This document shows, piece after piece, positions 15,698 to 24,406 of a DNA stretch of 24,915 bases. The notes beneath the pieces are model-generated. The model did not search any database and was not told the DNA's origin. It saw nothing but the letters and a program-made list of their open reading frames with translations. Origin of the DNA: a virus; IMG/VR virus record IMGVR_UViG_3300032224_001359, positions 1 to 24,915 of that record. One strand, 5' to 3'. The position numbers and the translations under genes were made by a program. Each line of letters begins with the position of its first letter. The first letter of the stretch is position 1.

Positions 15698-18600
15698 ATG
15701 GCAACTCTTGATATCACGGCTGTTGGTGCTAGCGGTACCCATGCTCTTGCAAAAGTAAATGTTAATTTAGATGATGATTACATTTATTACAATACTACAG
15801 GTGCTGGAGAAGTTGTACCTGCTGCGTTTTCTGATGGAAGTCCTTTTATTTATAGAACAATCATCGGTGCAATTGGGGGTTTAACCTCTGGTAATTTGTA
15901 TTACATTAAAACTGTAGCTACTAAAGGTTTTGCTTTTTCTACATCTGTTGGTGGATCAGCTGTAAATATTACAAGTTCAACTTCGGGAACAACAAGTTTT
16001 AATTACCCATTTGTTTATAATAATTTCCTTAATTTAGATGCAACTTATACAAGCAATCAAGCTGTTAAATACTTTACAACCGGAACACCTATTACAGGTT
16101 TAACTTCAGGTGAAACTTATTTCTTAAAATCTTCAGGTAGTGGTTTTAGTCAAGTAAACCTTTACTCATTTACTTCACACAGCTTTACTAATGCTGGAAC
16201 CACTGGTGCAACAGCTCCAACACTTACAGCCCTTCGTACAGCATATTCTGCTGCTACTTGGACAGCATCTAGCCTTTACTTTAATCAAGGTTCTTACCAG
16301 GGTTACCAAGATTGGACAGTTCCAGCAACTGGAATTTACGAAATGACTGTTAAAGGTGCTCCTGGAAACACAGCTACAACAAACGCTCAAGGTATTGCTG
16401 GCCGTGGCGCAATCGTAAAGGGACGCATAAAGCTATATAAAAACGAAATTATTACTGTTGCTGTTGGTCAAATTGGCCTTGCTGGAGGAAACACTTCTTG
16501 GCCAGGTTCTGGCGGAGGAACTTTTGTTGTTCGTAAAAATGGAAATATTCCTTTATTTGTTGCAGCTGGTGGTGTTGCAAACAGCGATCGTACCCCTGGT
16601 GTTGATGGTTCTTTAAGCCCAAATGGCGCACAAAGCTCATTATCACAAGCTGTTGGTGTCCTTGGGCAGGGTGGTACCGGTGGTGCAGTGTCCGGTGCTG
16701 CTGGTGGTGGTTTTTACAGCGCAGGTGGTGCAACAACAGGTACTTATGTAGCTGTAACCGCAGGTGGTGGCTTTAACAATGGCCTTGTCGGTGGTACTTC
16801 AAACTCTGGTAACAACGGTGGTTTTGGTGGAGCCGGTGGATCTGAGGGTGTTTCACAAGGCGCTAACGGTGGTTCTGGAGGTTACACAGGAGGTTCGGGT
16901 ACTCTACAAGGTGGCCACTCTGGAGCTGGCGGATCTTATATCAACCCTCTTGCTACAAATGTAGCTACATCAAATGGAACTTATGATTCATTAACAGGCT
17001 TTAATGGTGTTGATATTGTAAATCTTGCTTCATTTAATACCTCAAACTCCACAGCTGGAGTAGATGTAACTTTGGTTTCAAGCACTCTCTCAGCTTACTC
17101 TGTTCACCCAACAATTGCAGACGCACAAGCTGGAACTAACGGAATTACGCTTACAGCAGCTGGTTCTCAATACCACGCTGTAACACCTATTAATTTAGAC
17201 CTAACATCTAATATTATTTATAATGCAACCGGTCACTCTTTTAACTCAGGTGATGCGGTAACTTATACATTTACAGGAACTGCCCCTACACCTTTGGCAG
17301 CTGGAACAGTTTATTATGTAAATACTATTAATAGCTACTCATACAAGCTAAGTACCACACCATCACCTAGCTTTACTGAGGTAGACTTCACATTACCTGG
17401 GTTTGCAACTGATGAAAAATTACAAAAAGTTGTTGTAAACGTAGCAACAGACACAATTAATATTCCAAGCCATGGTTTCTTGGTAAACCAGCCTGTTAAC
17501 TATCAAGTATCAGGATCTACTTTAAAATCAATTACTTCTATTAGCCGCTCTCTAACTACGGCTACAGCTACCGTTGCATCACATGGATTCACAACTGGTC
17601 AATCTGTAAATATTTCAGGATCTGCAAACTCTGATCTTGATGGTACTTATATAATTACAAATACTGGTACTAATACATTTACATATACAACTACAACAAG
17701 CGGAACATTAACTTCAATCCTTGGCGGAACAGCTAATGTTAACCACAATGTGCCTATTTCATCTATATCTAGAAGCGGAACAACAGTCACAGTAACTACC
17801 TCATACCATACATTTACTGTTGGTCGCCGAGTTTATATTACAGGTGTTACCTCCGGATCAACACCAATTCCTGGATTAAACGGTACTTTTACAATTACAG
17901 CCGTACCTAATACAACAAGCTTTACATTTACTTCTACTATATCTGGAAGCGTATCTTCTTCAGGCGGAACAGCTGCTGTTAATTTAGCAATCAATCCACT
18001 ACAAGATAATGCTACTTATTATGTAAAAACTGTTGTTGATGCTAACAATATTAAACTTAGCCAATCTTTAAATGGACCAGCTATTGACTTCCTTGACGCA
18101 GATGCCGTTACAGGAAGACCAGCTGCTGGCCTTGGGACTGCTCACTCATTCCTTTATGTAGTAGTTAACTTAACAGAAGACAGCTTATATATCCCAGGTC
18201 ATGGTTATGTTACAGGAACAAAAGTTGTTTATTCAAATGGTGGTGGAACTTCTATTGGTGGTTTAACCACAGGAACTACTTACTTTGTTTTAAAACTAGA
18301 TGATAATATTATTAAGTTAACAACCTCAATTGGCGGAGCGGCAATTAACTTAACCACTCTTGGGTCAGGAAACCACTCATTAACAACAAATGCTGTTGAT
18401 TTTGTTGCTGATCAGATTGCTATTCCAAACCATGGATTTAGCCAAGGTGAGCTTGTTCAGTATGACTCATCAGGTCAGACAGCTATTGGTGGTCTCGTCT
18501 CTGGTAATCCATATTATGTAATTTTAATTGATGGAAACAACATTGCGCTTGCTACAACATTAATTAACGCTACCGCTGGAACTAGAGTAAACCTTACAAC

Positions 18601-21600
18601 GTCTGGTGTTGGAACACATCGTATTTTGTCTCTAACTAAATCACCGGACGGTACTTATACAGTAGCAACTGTTCCTACAACAACTACATTTACTGTAACA
18701 GCAAATGGGTTTGTTCCAACAATTGTTAAAGCATTTAACCCACGCCGTGTAGTTAACCTACAACAAAATACTATTCAAATTCTATCTCATGGATTTATTA
18801 CTGGTACTAAGGTTCGCTATAGCAATGGTGGAGACTCTGACATGGGAGCTCTTACTAACAATACTGATTATTACGTAATTAACGTAAGTAAAGATTACAT
18901 TCGTCTAGCTTCCTCTGCTGAAAATGCGTCTTCCGGTGTACCAATTGTTATTTCATCTTGGGGTGGCGGTATTGCTCACTCTTTGACTACTTCTCAAATT
19001 AACGGTTTTGTTACTGGTAATGGGACCGTTACTACTGCAAGTGGGTCTACTCTTGTAAACGGTACAGGAACCGCTTTCTCAAAGATTTTGAAGGTTGGAG
19101 ATACATTCCGTATTTTCCCTACTGATACTACCTATGCTCCCACATTTGCACCCGGCGCTTTAGTTGTAAACCCAACAAACACAATTACAATTACTGCTCA
19201 CAGCTTCTTTACTGGTGATGCGGCTATTCTTGGCACAACAGGAACAGCCCCTACAGGTCTTACAAGCGGTTACTACTACTTTATTCGCAAAATTGATAAT
19301 AATACTATCAAGCTATTTAACACAGCTGCGGATGCTACAGCCAACACAAACCCAGTAACTTGGTCAAACCAGGGTACAGGAACACACTCTTTAACAAAGA
19401 ACACACCAAATGCTCCAATTATTCGTAAGCTAACAGCTATCGGATCTGATTCACAGGTAACTGTTGATCGACCATACAGCACAACTTACTCAAGTGTTTC
19501 TTATTCTTACTCAACATTTATCTATGTACGTCCGCAAGGATACTCACTACACCGACCATTTGACGGTGGAGTTGAAATGTCCGTTGGTACTAATACATCA
19601 TTTGGCCAAATCATTCGCCAAACACGTAAGTACTTCCGTTACCAATCCGGTAAAGGTCTTCAAACATCATTTGGTATTAACTTTAAGCCAACAATTGATA
19701 TTGAAAACCTACGCCGTATTAGCTCTACTACATTCCAAGCTACTACACGACGCCCTCATAGCTTAATTAGTGGTTTGAATGTAAAGATATCTGAAGCTAC
19801 AACTTCAACTGGAGCAGTAAGCACCATCTATAATGGTACTTTCCAAGTAACAGTTCAGGACTCATTTAACTTTACTTGTATTGCTACTTCTACTATTCCT
19901 ACAGGAGCAGAAGCAGTAGCTTACGGTTTCCCACAATTTAACGTACTTGCTTGGCAAAACGGCGCAATTCGTGCCGGTATGTTTGATTTCCAAAATGGTA
20001 TGTTCTGGGAGTTTGACGGTCAAAAACTTTATGCTGTTCGTAGATCATCTACCCAACAATTAGCTGGAACTGCGTCTGCTCTTCAAGGTTCTGAGTTTGT
20101 ATTCGGTACTAACACTCAATTTACAAAACAACTTGCTGCTGGTGATTTTATTGTTCTACGTGGTCAGTCATACAAAGTATCTAGTGTACTTAGCGATACT
20201 CGTATTACTATCAAACCTGAATATAAAGGTTCTTCTGGAACTGAACAAGAGTTTAATCCAGGTAATGGAACAACTGGTGTAGTTCGTACAGCTACAAGCA
20301 CCTTTGTAATTAACAGCCATGGCTTTACAAACAACCTACCTGTTGTTTACAACTCTATTGATGGAACACCAATTGGTGGTCTTATTAATGGCCGTACTTA
20401 CTATATTGATCTTACTTCATCTGGTACAGATAACAATACATTTAAGTTACGCGCTACTCCAGATTCTGGAACATCTGTAACTATTTCAGATGCTGGTGTA
20501 GGATCACCTCACTCATTTACCCCTGCAAAGAGCGGTATTATCATTACTAAAACCGTCGACACTCGTACACCACAAGAGCAATTCTCAATTGATAAGCTTG
20601 ATGGAACAGGTCCTACAGGATATAACATTGACCTTACAAAGATCCAGATGGCTTACATTGACTACTCTTGGTACGGCGCTGGAAAAATTCGCTATGGGTT
20701 CAAGACCCGTAGCGGTGAAGTTCAATATGTTCACGAGTACATCCACAACAACTACAAGCTTGAGTCATACTTCCGTTCAGGTAATTTGCCTACACGTTAC
20801 GAAGTAGCAACATTTGATACACCTACTTATATCCCATTCTTATTCCACTGGGGTACTTCGGTTATCATGGATGGTAAGTTTGACGACGATAAAGCTTACC
20901 TATTCTCACAGCAGAGCCAAACTTTATCGGTTGCCGGTACTACAGCTAAATCATTTGGATCTAAAGCTATTAATACCACACCAAACACAATTACTGTTTC
21001 TACCCACGGTTTTACAAACGGTGATGCGGTTACATTTGTTGGATTAACCGCTAATGGGCAAACTGGTTCAGATGTTCAAAACCCTACAATTACTGCTCAA
21101 GCTGCATATAGTGGTAGCGCAACTACATTGATTAATAACAGTACATTATATGTACGCGCAGTAGATGCAAATACAATTTCTTTACATCCTACTTTCTCAG
21201 ATGCAACAGCTACTGGTGGAACTAATATTATTGACTTTACCTCACAAGGTAACAGCCAATATACATATTACCTTTATCCACTAGGGTCTTCAAATAACTC
21301 ATCCGGTACTAACTATCAGCCGCTTATTTCAATTCGACTATCCCCATCAGTATCTTCTGGTTTGGTTGGAAAACTTGGTGATCGTGACGTAATTAACCGC
21401 ATGCAGTTGCGATTGCAAGAACTTGCAATTTCAAGTACATCGCTTGTAGATGTTAAGGTTCTTATTAACCCACGCCTTAATAACTTAAACTTTAACAACT
21501 CATCTGTTCCTTCGTTGACTCAGTACATTCAGCACACGCTTAATGATACCGTTTCTGGCGGAACTCAAATTTATAACTTCCGTGCAGCGGGTGGCGCTAG

Positions 21601-21781
21601 TGGTGCTGAAGGGTCAACAACTGTTGATATTAGTGAGTTGTACGAAATTGGTAACTCTATCCTTGGCGGAGACAGCGTGTTCCCTGATGGTCCAGATATT
21701 TTGACTATTGCGGTAGCTCGTTTGACTGGTAACACTACACTTTCATCAGCAAAGCTAACGTGGACTGAAGCTCAGGCGTAA
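15698..21781 (+). CDS. Giant modular virion fibre protein (2027 residues)
   Basis: Order seen: N-terminal beta modules (1-195) with GLTSGxxYxxK phrases; a Gly-rich adhesin-like domain (200-420) beginning QDWTVPATGIYEMTVKGAPG; a tandem array of about eight beta modules (498-1234), each with HGF/HSF, a YSNGG or similar loop, (I/L)xGLxxGxxYYV and a GxxHSL end; a core (1270-1520 plus 1610-1740) with HRPFDGGVEMSVG, TRKYFRYQSGKG, GMFWEFDGQKLYAVRRSS and DLTKIQMAYIDYSWYGAGKI; further modules at 1530-1607 and 1757-1856; and a C-terminal domain to 2027. The core is one I recognise from aquatic phage structural proteins of unknown exact role. It is probably a long fibre or side appendage binding host or particles. 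No catalytic motif was identified. Confidence 0.85.
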   Translation: MATLDITAVGASGTHALAKVNVNLDDDYIYYNTTGAGEVVPAAFSDGSPFIYRTIIGAIGGLTSGNLYYIKTVATKGFAFSTSVGGSAVNITSSTSGTTSFNYPFVYNNFLNLDATYTSNQAVKYFTTGTPITGLTSGETYFLKSSGSGFSQVNLYSFTSHSFTNAGTTGATAPTLTALRTAYSAATWTASSLYFNQGSYQGYQDWTVPATGIYEMTVKGAPGNTATTNAQGIAGRGAIVKGRIKLYKNEIITVAVGQIGLAGGNTSWPGSGGGTFVVRKNGNIPLFVAAGGVANSDRTPGVDGSLSPNGAQSSLSQAVGVLGQGGTGGAVSGAAGGGFYSAGGATTGTYVAVTAGGGFNNGLVGGTSNSGNNGGFGGAGGSEGVSQGANGGSGGYTGGSGTLQGGHSGAGGSYINPLATNVATSNGTYDSLTGFNGVDIVNLASFNTSNSTAGVDVTLVSSTLSAYSVHPTIADAQAGTNGITLTAAGSQYHAVTPINLDLTSNIIYNATGHSFNSGDAVTYTFTGTAPTPLAAGTVYYVNTINSYSYKLSTTPSPSFTEVDFTLPGFATDEKLQKVVVNVATDTINIPSHGFLVNQPVNYQVSGSTLKSITSISRSLTTATATVASHGFTTGQSVNISGSANSDLDGTYIITNTGTNTFTYTTTTSGTLTSILGGTANVNHNVPISSISRSGTTVTVTTSYHTFTVGRRVYITGVTSGSTPIPGLNGTFTITAVPNTTSFTFTSTISGSVSSSGGTAAVNLAINPLQDNATYYVKTVVDANNIKLSQSLNGPAIDFLDADAVTGRPAAGLGTAHSFLYVVVNLTEDSLYIPGHGYVTGTKVVYSNGGGTSIGGLTTGTTYFVLKLDDNIIKLTTSIGGAAINLTTLGSGNHSLTTNAVDFVADQIAIPNHGFSQGELVQYDSSGQTAIGGLVSGNPYYVILIDGNNIALATTLINATAGTRVNLTTSGVGTHRILSLTKSPDGTYTVATVPTTTTFTVTANGFVPTIVKAFNPRRVVNLQQNTIQILSHGFITGTKVRYSNGGDSDMGALTNNTDYYVINVSKDYIRLASSAENASSGVPIVISSWGGGIAHSLTTSQINGFVTGNGTVTTASGSTLVNGTGTAFSKILKVGDTFRIFPTDTTYAPTFAPGALVVNPTNTITITAHSFFTGDAAILGTTGTAPTGLTSGYYYFIRKIDNNTIKLFNTAADATANTNPVTWSNQGTGTHSLTKNTPNAPIIRKLTAIGSDSQVTVDRPYSTTYSSVSYSYSTFIYVRPQGYSLHRPFDGGVEMSVGTNTSFGQIIRQTRKYFRYQSGKGLQTSFGINFKPTIDIENLRRISSTTFQATTRRPHSLISGLNVKISEATTSTGAVSTIYNGTFQVTVQDSFNFTCIATSTIPTGAEAVAYGFPQFNVLAWQNGAIRAGMFDFQNGMFWEFDGQKLYAVRRSSTQQLAGTASALQGSEFVFGTNTQFTKQLAAGDFIVLRGQSYKVSSVLSDTRITIKPEYKGSSGTEQEFNPGNGTTGVVRTATSTFVINSHGFTNNLPVVYNSIDGTPIGGLINGRTYYIDLTSSGTDNNTFKLRATPDSGTSVTISDAGVGSPHSFTPAKSGIIITKTVDTRTPQEQFSIDKLDGTGPTGYNIDLTKIQMAYIDYSWYGAGKIRYGFKTRSGEVQYVHEYIHNNYKLESYFRSGNLPTRYEVATFDTPTYIPFLFHWGTSVIMDGKFDDDKAYLFSQQSQTLSVAGTTAKSFGSKAINTTPNTITVSTHGFTNGDAVTFVGLTANGQTGSDVQNPTITAQAAYSGSATTLINNSTLYVRAVDANTISLHPTFSDATATGGTNIIDFTSQGNSQYTYYLYPLGSSNNSSGTNYQPLISIRLSPSVSSGLVGKLGDRDVINRMQLRLQELAISSTSLVDVKVLINPRLNNLNFNNSSVPSLTQYIQHTLNDTVSGGTQIYNFRAAGGASGAEGSTTVDISELYEIGNSILGGDSVFPDGPDILTIAVARLTGNTTLSSAKLTWTEAQA
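17189..19399 (+). repeat. Tandem HGF-type beta-module array
   Basis: Roughly eight diverged copies of a module of about 70-80 residues (codons 498-1234), with further copies at 20285-20518 and 20966-21265. Anchors are His-Gly-Phe after an IxIPxHGF strand, a GL(T/V)SG turn, YYV and a terminal GxHSL. At least three relatives occur in the preceding gene. Confidence 0.8.
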
Positions 21782-21787
21782 GGGGTA
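21774..21787 (+). repeat. 14-bp junction repeat, copy 2
   Basis: An exact second copy of AGGCGTAAGGGGTA, again covering the stop codon of a fibre gene and the GGGG upstream of the next ATG, 6.1 kb from the first. Confidence 0.85.
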
Positions 21788-21790
21788 AGA

Positions 21791-22309
21791 ATGCCAATCA
21801 ATCGTCTTGGAATTCAAAACCCAGCAGCAAATACGGTTACTGGGCTTTATGCAGCTACCTACTCCACATTAGCTTCTGTTATTGTTTCTAACAAATCAAC
21901 AAGTACAGCAGCTATACCAACTGTTGATATATATGTAGCTCCTTTAGGATCTACATCTAATGGTTATGGTTATATTGTTGCCAATTTATCAATAGGTGCT
22001 GGACAATCATTTGAAACATTTAAATTTGCAATTAATGCTACAGATACGGTGTACGTTAAAGCATCTACAGCAAATGTATCTTTTTCAATTTATGGTTTAA
22101 TTCAAGCTGATGATTATAGTGCTGGAGACTACCCAACTGTATTTACAAATAAAACTATTAATGGTAATTTTAATACTATTACACTTGAGGCTAACTCAAC
22201 AGCTGCGCGTCCAGCCTCTGCTGCAAATGGCTATTTAAGATATAATACAGAATTAAATGCTTTAGAGGTTAAAACTCCAACGGGTTGGAAGATTGTGAGC
22301 GCCAGCTAA
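21791..22309 (+). CDS. Small fibre/appendage protein, paralogue of the next gene
   Basis: A 172-residue beta-rich protein. Residues 1-104 (MPINRLGIQNPAAN ... GAGQSFETFKFAIN) are clearly related to residues 1-101 of the next gene product. Residues 115-172 (TNKTINGNFNTI, ARPASAANGYLRYNTELNAL, GWKIV) form a C-terminal segment found at the ends of many phage fibre proteins. A short GGGGTAAG precedes the ATG. The stop overlaps the next start as TAATG. It is likely a small virion adhesin or fibre cap; the exact site on the particle is unknown. Confidence 0.75.
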   Translation: MPINRLGIQNPAANTVTGLYAATYSTLASVIVSNKSTSTAAIPTVDIYVAPLGSTSNGYGYIVANLSIGAGQSFETFKFAINATDTVYVKASTANVSFSIYGLIQADDYSAGDYPTVFTNKTINGNFNTITLEANSTAARPASAANGYLRYNTELNALEVKTPTGWKIVSAS

Positions 22310-23187
22310 TGCCAGTAAAACGCCTTGCTATTGCTAACCCATCAGCTAACTTACAATCTACTTTATATACAGCTGATCAAGCATATATTGCTTCTGTAGT
22401 TGCTGCAAATAAAAGCGCTAACCCAATTACTGTAGATATTGCGGTAATTCCTTCTGGTGAAACTTTAGCTACAGCTGGTTATATTGTTGACAATATATCA
22501 ATTTCTGGTGGTCAGTCTTTTGAAACATTTAAATTTGCGTTAAACACCGGTGATGTTATAAGTGTGTTTTCAAATTCCGCGTATGCTTCTTTTTTGGCAA
22601 CTGGTTTATACGAGACTACAGGACGGCAAGTTGTTAGTTACCAAAGTACTACACCTGTTTACCCTCAAGTAGGAGATATTTGGATTAACTCCTCTACTCA
22701 AACTACATCATTTTGGTCAGGATCAGCCTGGAATACTTCTGTAAGTGTTGGTCCAACTGGGCCTACGGGCGCTGCTGGAACAAACGGATCTACGGGACCT
22801 ACTGGTGCTACTGGACCTACCGGACCTTCTGGAGGGCCTACAGGGCCTACCGGAGCTACTGGAACTAATGGCCTTACAATTGTTGATACGTTTAACGTAG
22901 TAAACAGCGGAACTGTTGCTTATGTTATTAATGGATCAAGCAACCCTACATTAACCGTAGTTCGTGGTTACTCTTATTTCTTTACTATTAATACCTCTGG
23001 AAGTAATTTCTTCCTTAAAACCGCCGCTGGAATAGGTTTATCTAATCAATATGGCCTTGGAGTAACTAATAATGGAGCCGCAACAGGCGGTATCCTTTGG
23101 ACTGTAGATGCTGGAGCACCTAGCACCTTGTATTATCAATCACAGCAAAACTCTGGACAGACAGGTACTATTAACGTAATCGGATAA
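22309..23187 (+). CDS. Fibre protein with collagen stretch and cupredoxin-like tip
   Basis: A 292-residue protein from the ATG at 22309, which overlaps the previous stop. An upstream in-frame TTG is less likely. Residues 1-105 are the paralogous N-domain. Residues 108-147 are a beta module (VGDIWINSSTQTTSFWSGSAW) like those in the collagen fibre. Residues 148-187 are GPT/GAT triplets. Residues 190-292 resemble a cupredoxin-like domain of aquatic phage fibres (PTLTVVRGYSYFFTIN, GVTNNG, LYYQSQQNSGQTGTINV). Positions where related domains carry Cys, His and Met are Ser, Asn and Gln here, so copper binding is unlikely. The tip may bind a receptor. Confidence 0.75.
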   Translation: MPVKRLAIANPSANLQSTLYTADQAYIASVVAANKSANPITVDIAVIPSGETLATAGYIVDNISISGGQSFETFKFALNTGDVISVFSNSAYASFLATGLYETTGRQVVSYQSTTPVYPQVGDIWINSSTQTTSFWSGSAWNTSVSVGPTGPTGAAGTNGSTGPTGATGPTGPSGGPTGPTGATGTNGLTIVDTFNVVNSGTVAYVINGSSNPTLTVVRGYSYFFTINTSGSNFFLKTAAGIGLSNQYGLGVTNNGAATGGILWTVDAGAPSTLYYQSQQNSGQTGTINVIG

Positions 23188-23199
23188 GAAAGTCGGAGC

Positions 23200-24276
23200 A
23201 TGAAAGTAGCTGTTTACTCAATAGCGCTTAACGAAGAGAAGTTTGTAGAACGGTGGTATGAATGTGCCAAAGAAGCTGATTATTTACTTATTGCTGACAC
23301 TGGTTCTAGCGACCGCACTATCGAGCTTGCTAAGTCTCTTGGTATTAATGTAGTTGAAATTTCAATTAAACCGTGGAGGTTTGATGATGCTCGTAATGCT
23401 AGCCTCGCTGTTATCCCTGGGGATATTGATTACTGTATTGCTCTGGATCTCGACGAAGTATTAGTCCCAGGTTGGCGCCAACATTTAGAGTTTGCCTACA
23501 AAAACAAATGGACTCGTCCTCGGTATTTATTTACCACCAGTTGGAACCCAGACGGATCTCCTGGACTTCAATTTAGCGGTATCCGTATCCACGCTCGTCA
23601 AGGCTATCGTTGGATCTATCCAATCCACGAAGTGCCAGACCCTTATGGAGAGCCTCCTACTGAAGGGTGGATTGAGTTACAAGCTGAGCACCACCCAGAT
23701 GAAACAAAGTCTCGTGGGCAATACCTACCGCTCCTTGAAACCGCTGCTCGTGAAAACCCGCTTGATGATCGATGCGCTTTTTATTATGGACGCGAGCTTT
23801 ACTTTCATAACAAGTACCCGGAAGCGGCCACAGAGTTTAAACGTTATCTATCTTTAGAAAGCGCCAAGTGGCTACCCCAAAAAGCAGCAGCCCACAGATA
23901 CCTTGCTCTTGTTGACCCAGATAACGCGGAAAGCTGGAACCTAAGTGCGATCACTCAAGACCCAACCCGCCGTGAAAACTATATACAAACCGCGGAGTAT
24001 TACTACAACAACCAACGATGGGAAGAGTGTCTTAAGTACGCCGAGCTTGCGTTAACTATTACAGAAAAGCCTTTAGATTATTTCTGTGAGCCTTGGGCTT
24101 GGGATTTCCGCGGTTATGACTACGCCGCTATTGCCGCTTTCTGGCTAGGTAAAACCGAGCTTGCCCTTGAGTATGGGGAAAAAGCCTTAGAGGTAACCCC
24201 GACAGATGAGCGTTTACAGCGTAACCTTGAGTTCTATAAAGAAAAGGATGGGACAAATGGATCAGACTCTATTTGA
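23200..24276 (+). CDS. GT2-family glycosyltransferase with C-terminal TPR-like helices
   Basis: A 358-residue protein. Residues 1-100 form a GT-A fold: VYSIALNEEKFVERWYE, ADTGSSDRT (32-40) for nucleotide binding, and the metal-binding DxD at 83-85 within ALDLDEV. HEVPDP (143-148) is near the acceptor site. Residues 185-345 are helical repeats of TPR type (YYGRELYFHNKYPEAATEF, AEYYYNNQRWEECLKYAELAL, AAFWLGKTELALEYGEKAL), likely the acceptor-recruiting part. It should transfer a sugar from a nucleotide donor; acceptor unknown, possibly a virion protein or host glycan. A GGAG only one base from the ATG is badly spaced, so the start is slightly uncertain. Confidence 0.87.
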   Translation: MKVAVYSIALNEEKFVERWYECAKEADYLLIADTGSSDRTIELAKSLGINVVEISIKPWRFDDARNASLAVIPGDIDYCIALDLDEVLVPGWRQHLEFAYKNKWTRPRYLFTTSWNPDGSPGLQFSGIRIHARQGYRWIYPIHEVPDPYGEPPTEGWIELQAEHHPDETKSRGQYLPLLETAARENPLDDRCAFYYGRELYFHNKYPEAATEFKRYLSLESAKWLPQKAAAHRYLALVDPDNAESWNLSAITQDPTRRENYIQTAEYYYNNQRWEECLKYAELALTITEKPLDYFCEPWAWDFRGYDYAAIAAFWLGKTELALEYGEKALEVTPTDERLQRNLEFYKEKDGTNGSDSI

Positions 24277-24400
24277 TGCAGCTCTTGCAACTCTTACAAC
24301 TGAGCTAGCTAATGCAACTGATGAGCGCATGAAAGAACGCCTTGTCAACGGTATTGCTCAGCTTAAAGAAAACTACCCTGAGTTTGTAGCAGCAGAATAA
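24257..24400 (+). CDS. 47-residue helical protein coupled to the glycosyltransferase
   Basis: MDQTLFDAALATLTTELANA onward is a short, mostly helical, acidic protein ending in FVAAE. It starts inside the glycosyltransferase gene (20-nt overlap), with AAGGATGGGA just upstream, which decides for the ATG at 24257 over an earlier one at 24248. No family is recognised. The overlap suggests translational coupling. Confidence 0.6.
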   Translation: MDQTLFDAALATLTTELANATDERMKERLVNGIAQLKENYPEFVAAE

Positions 24401-24406
24401 TTTTAA

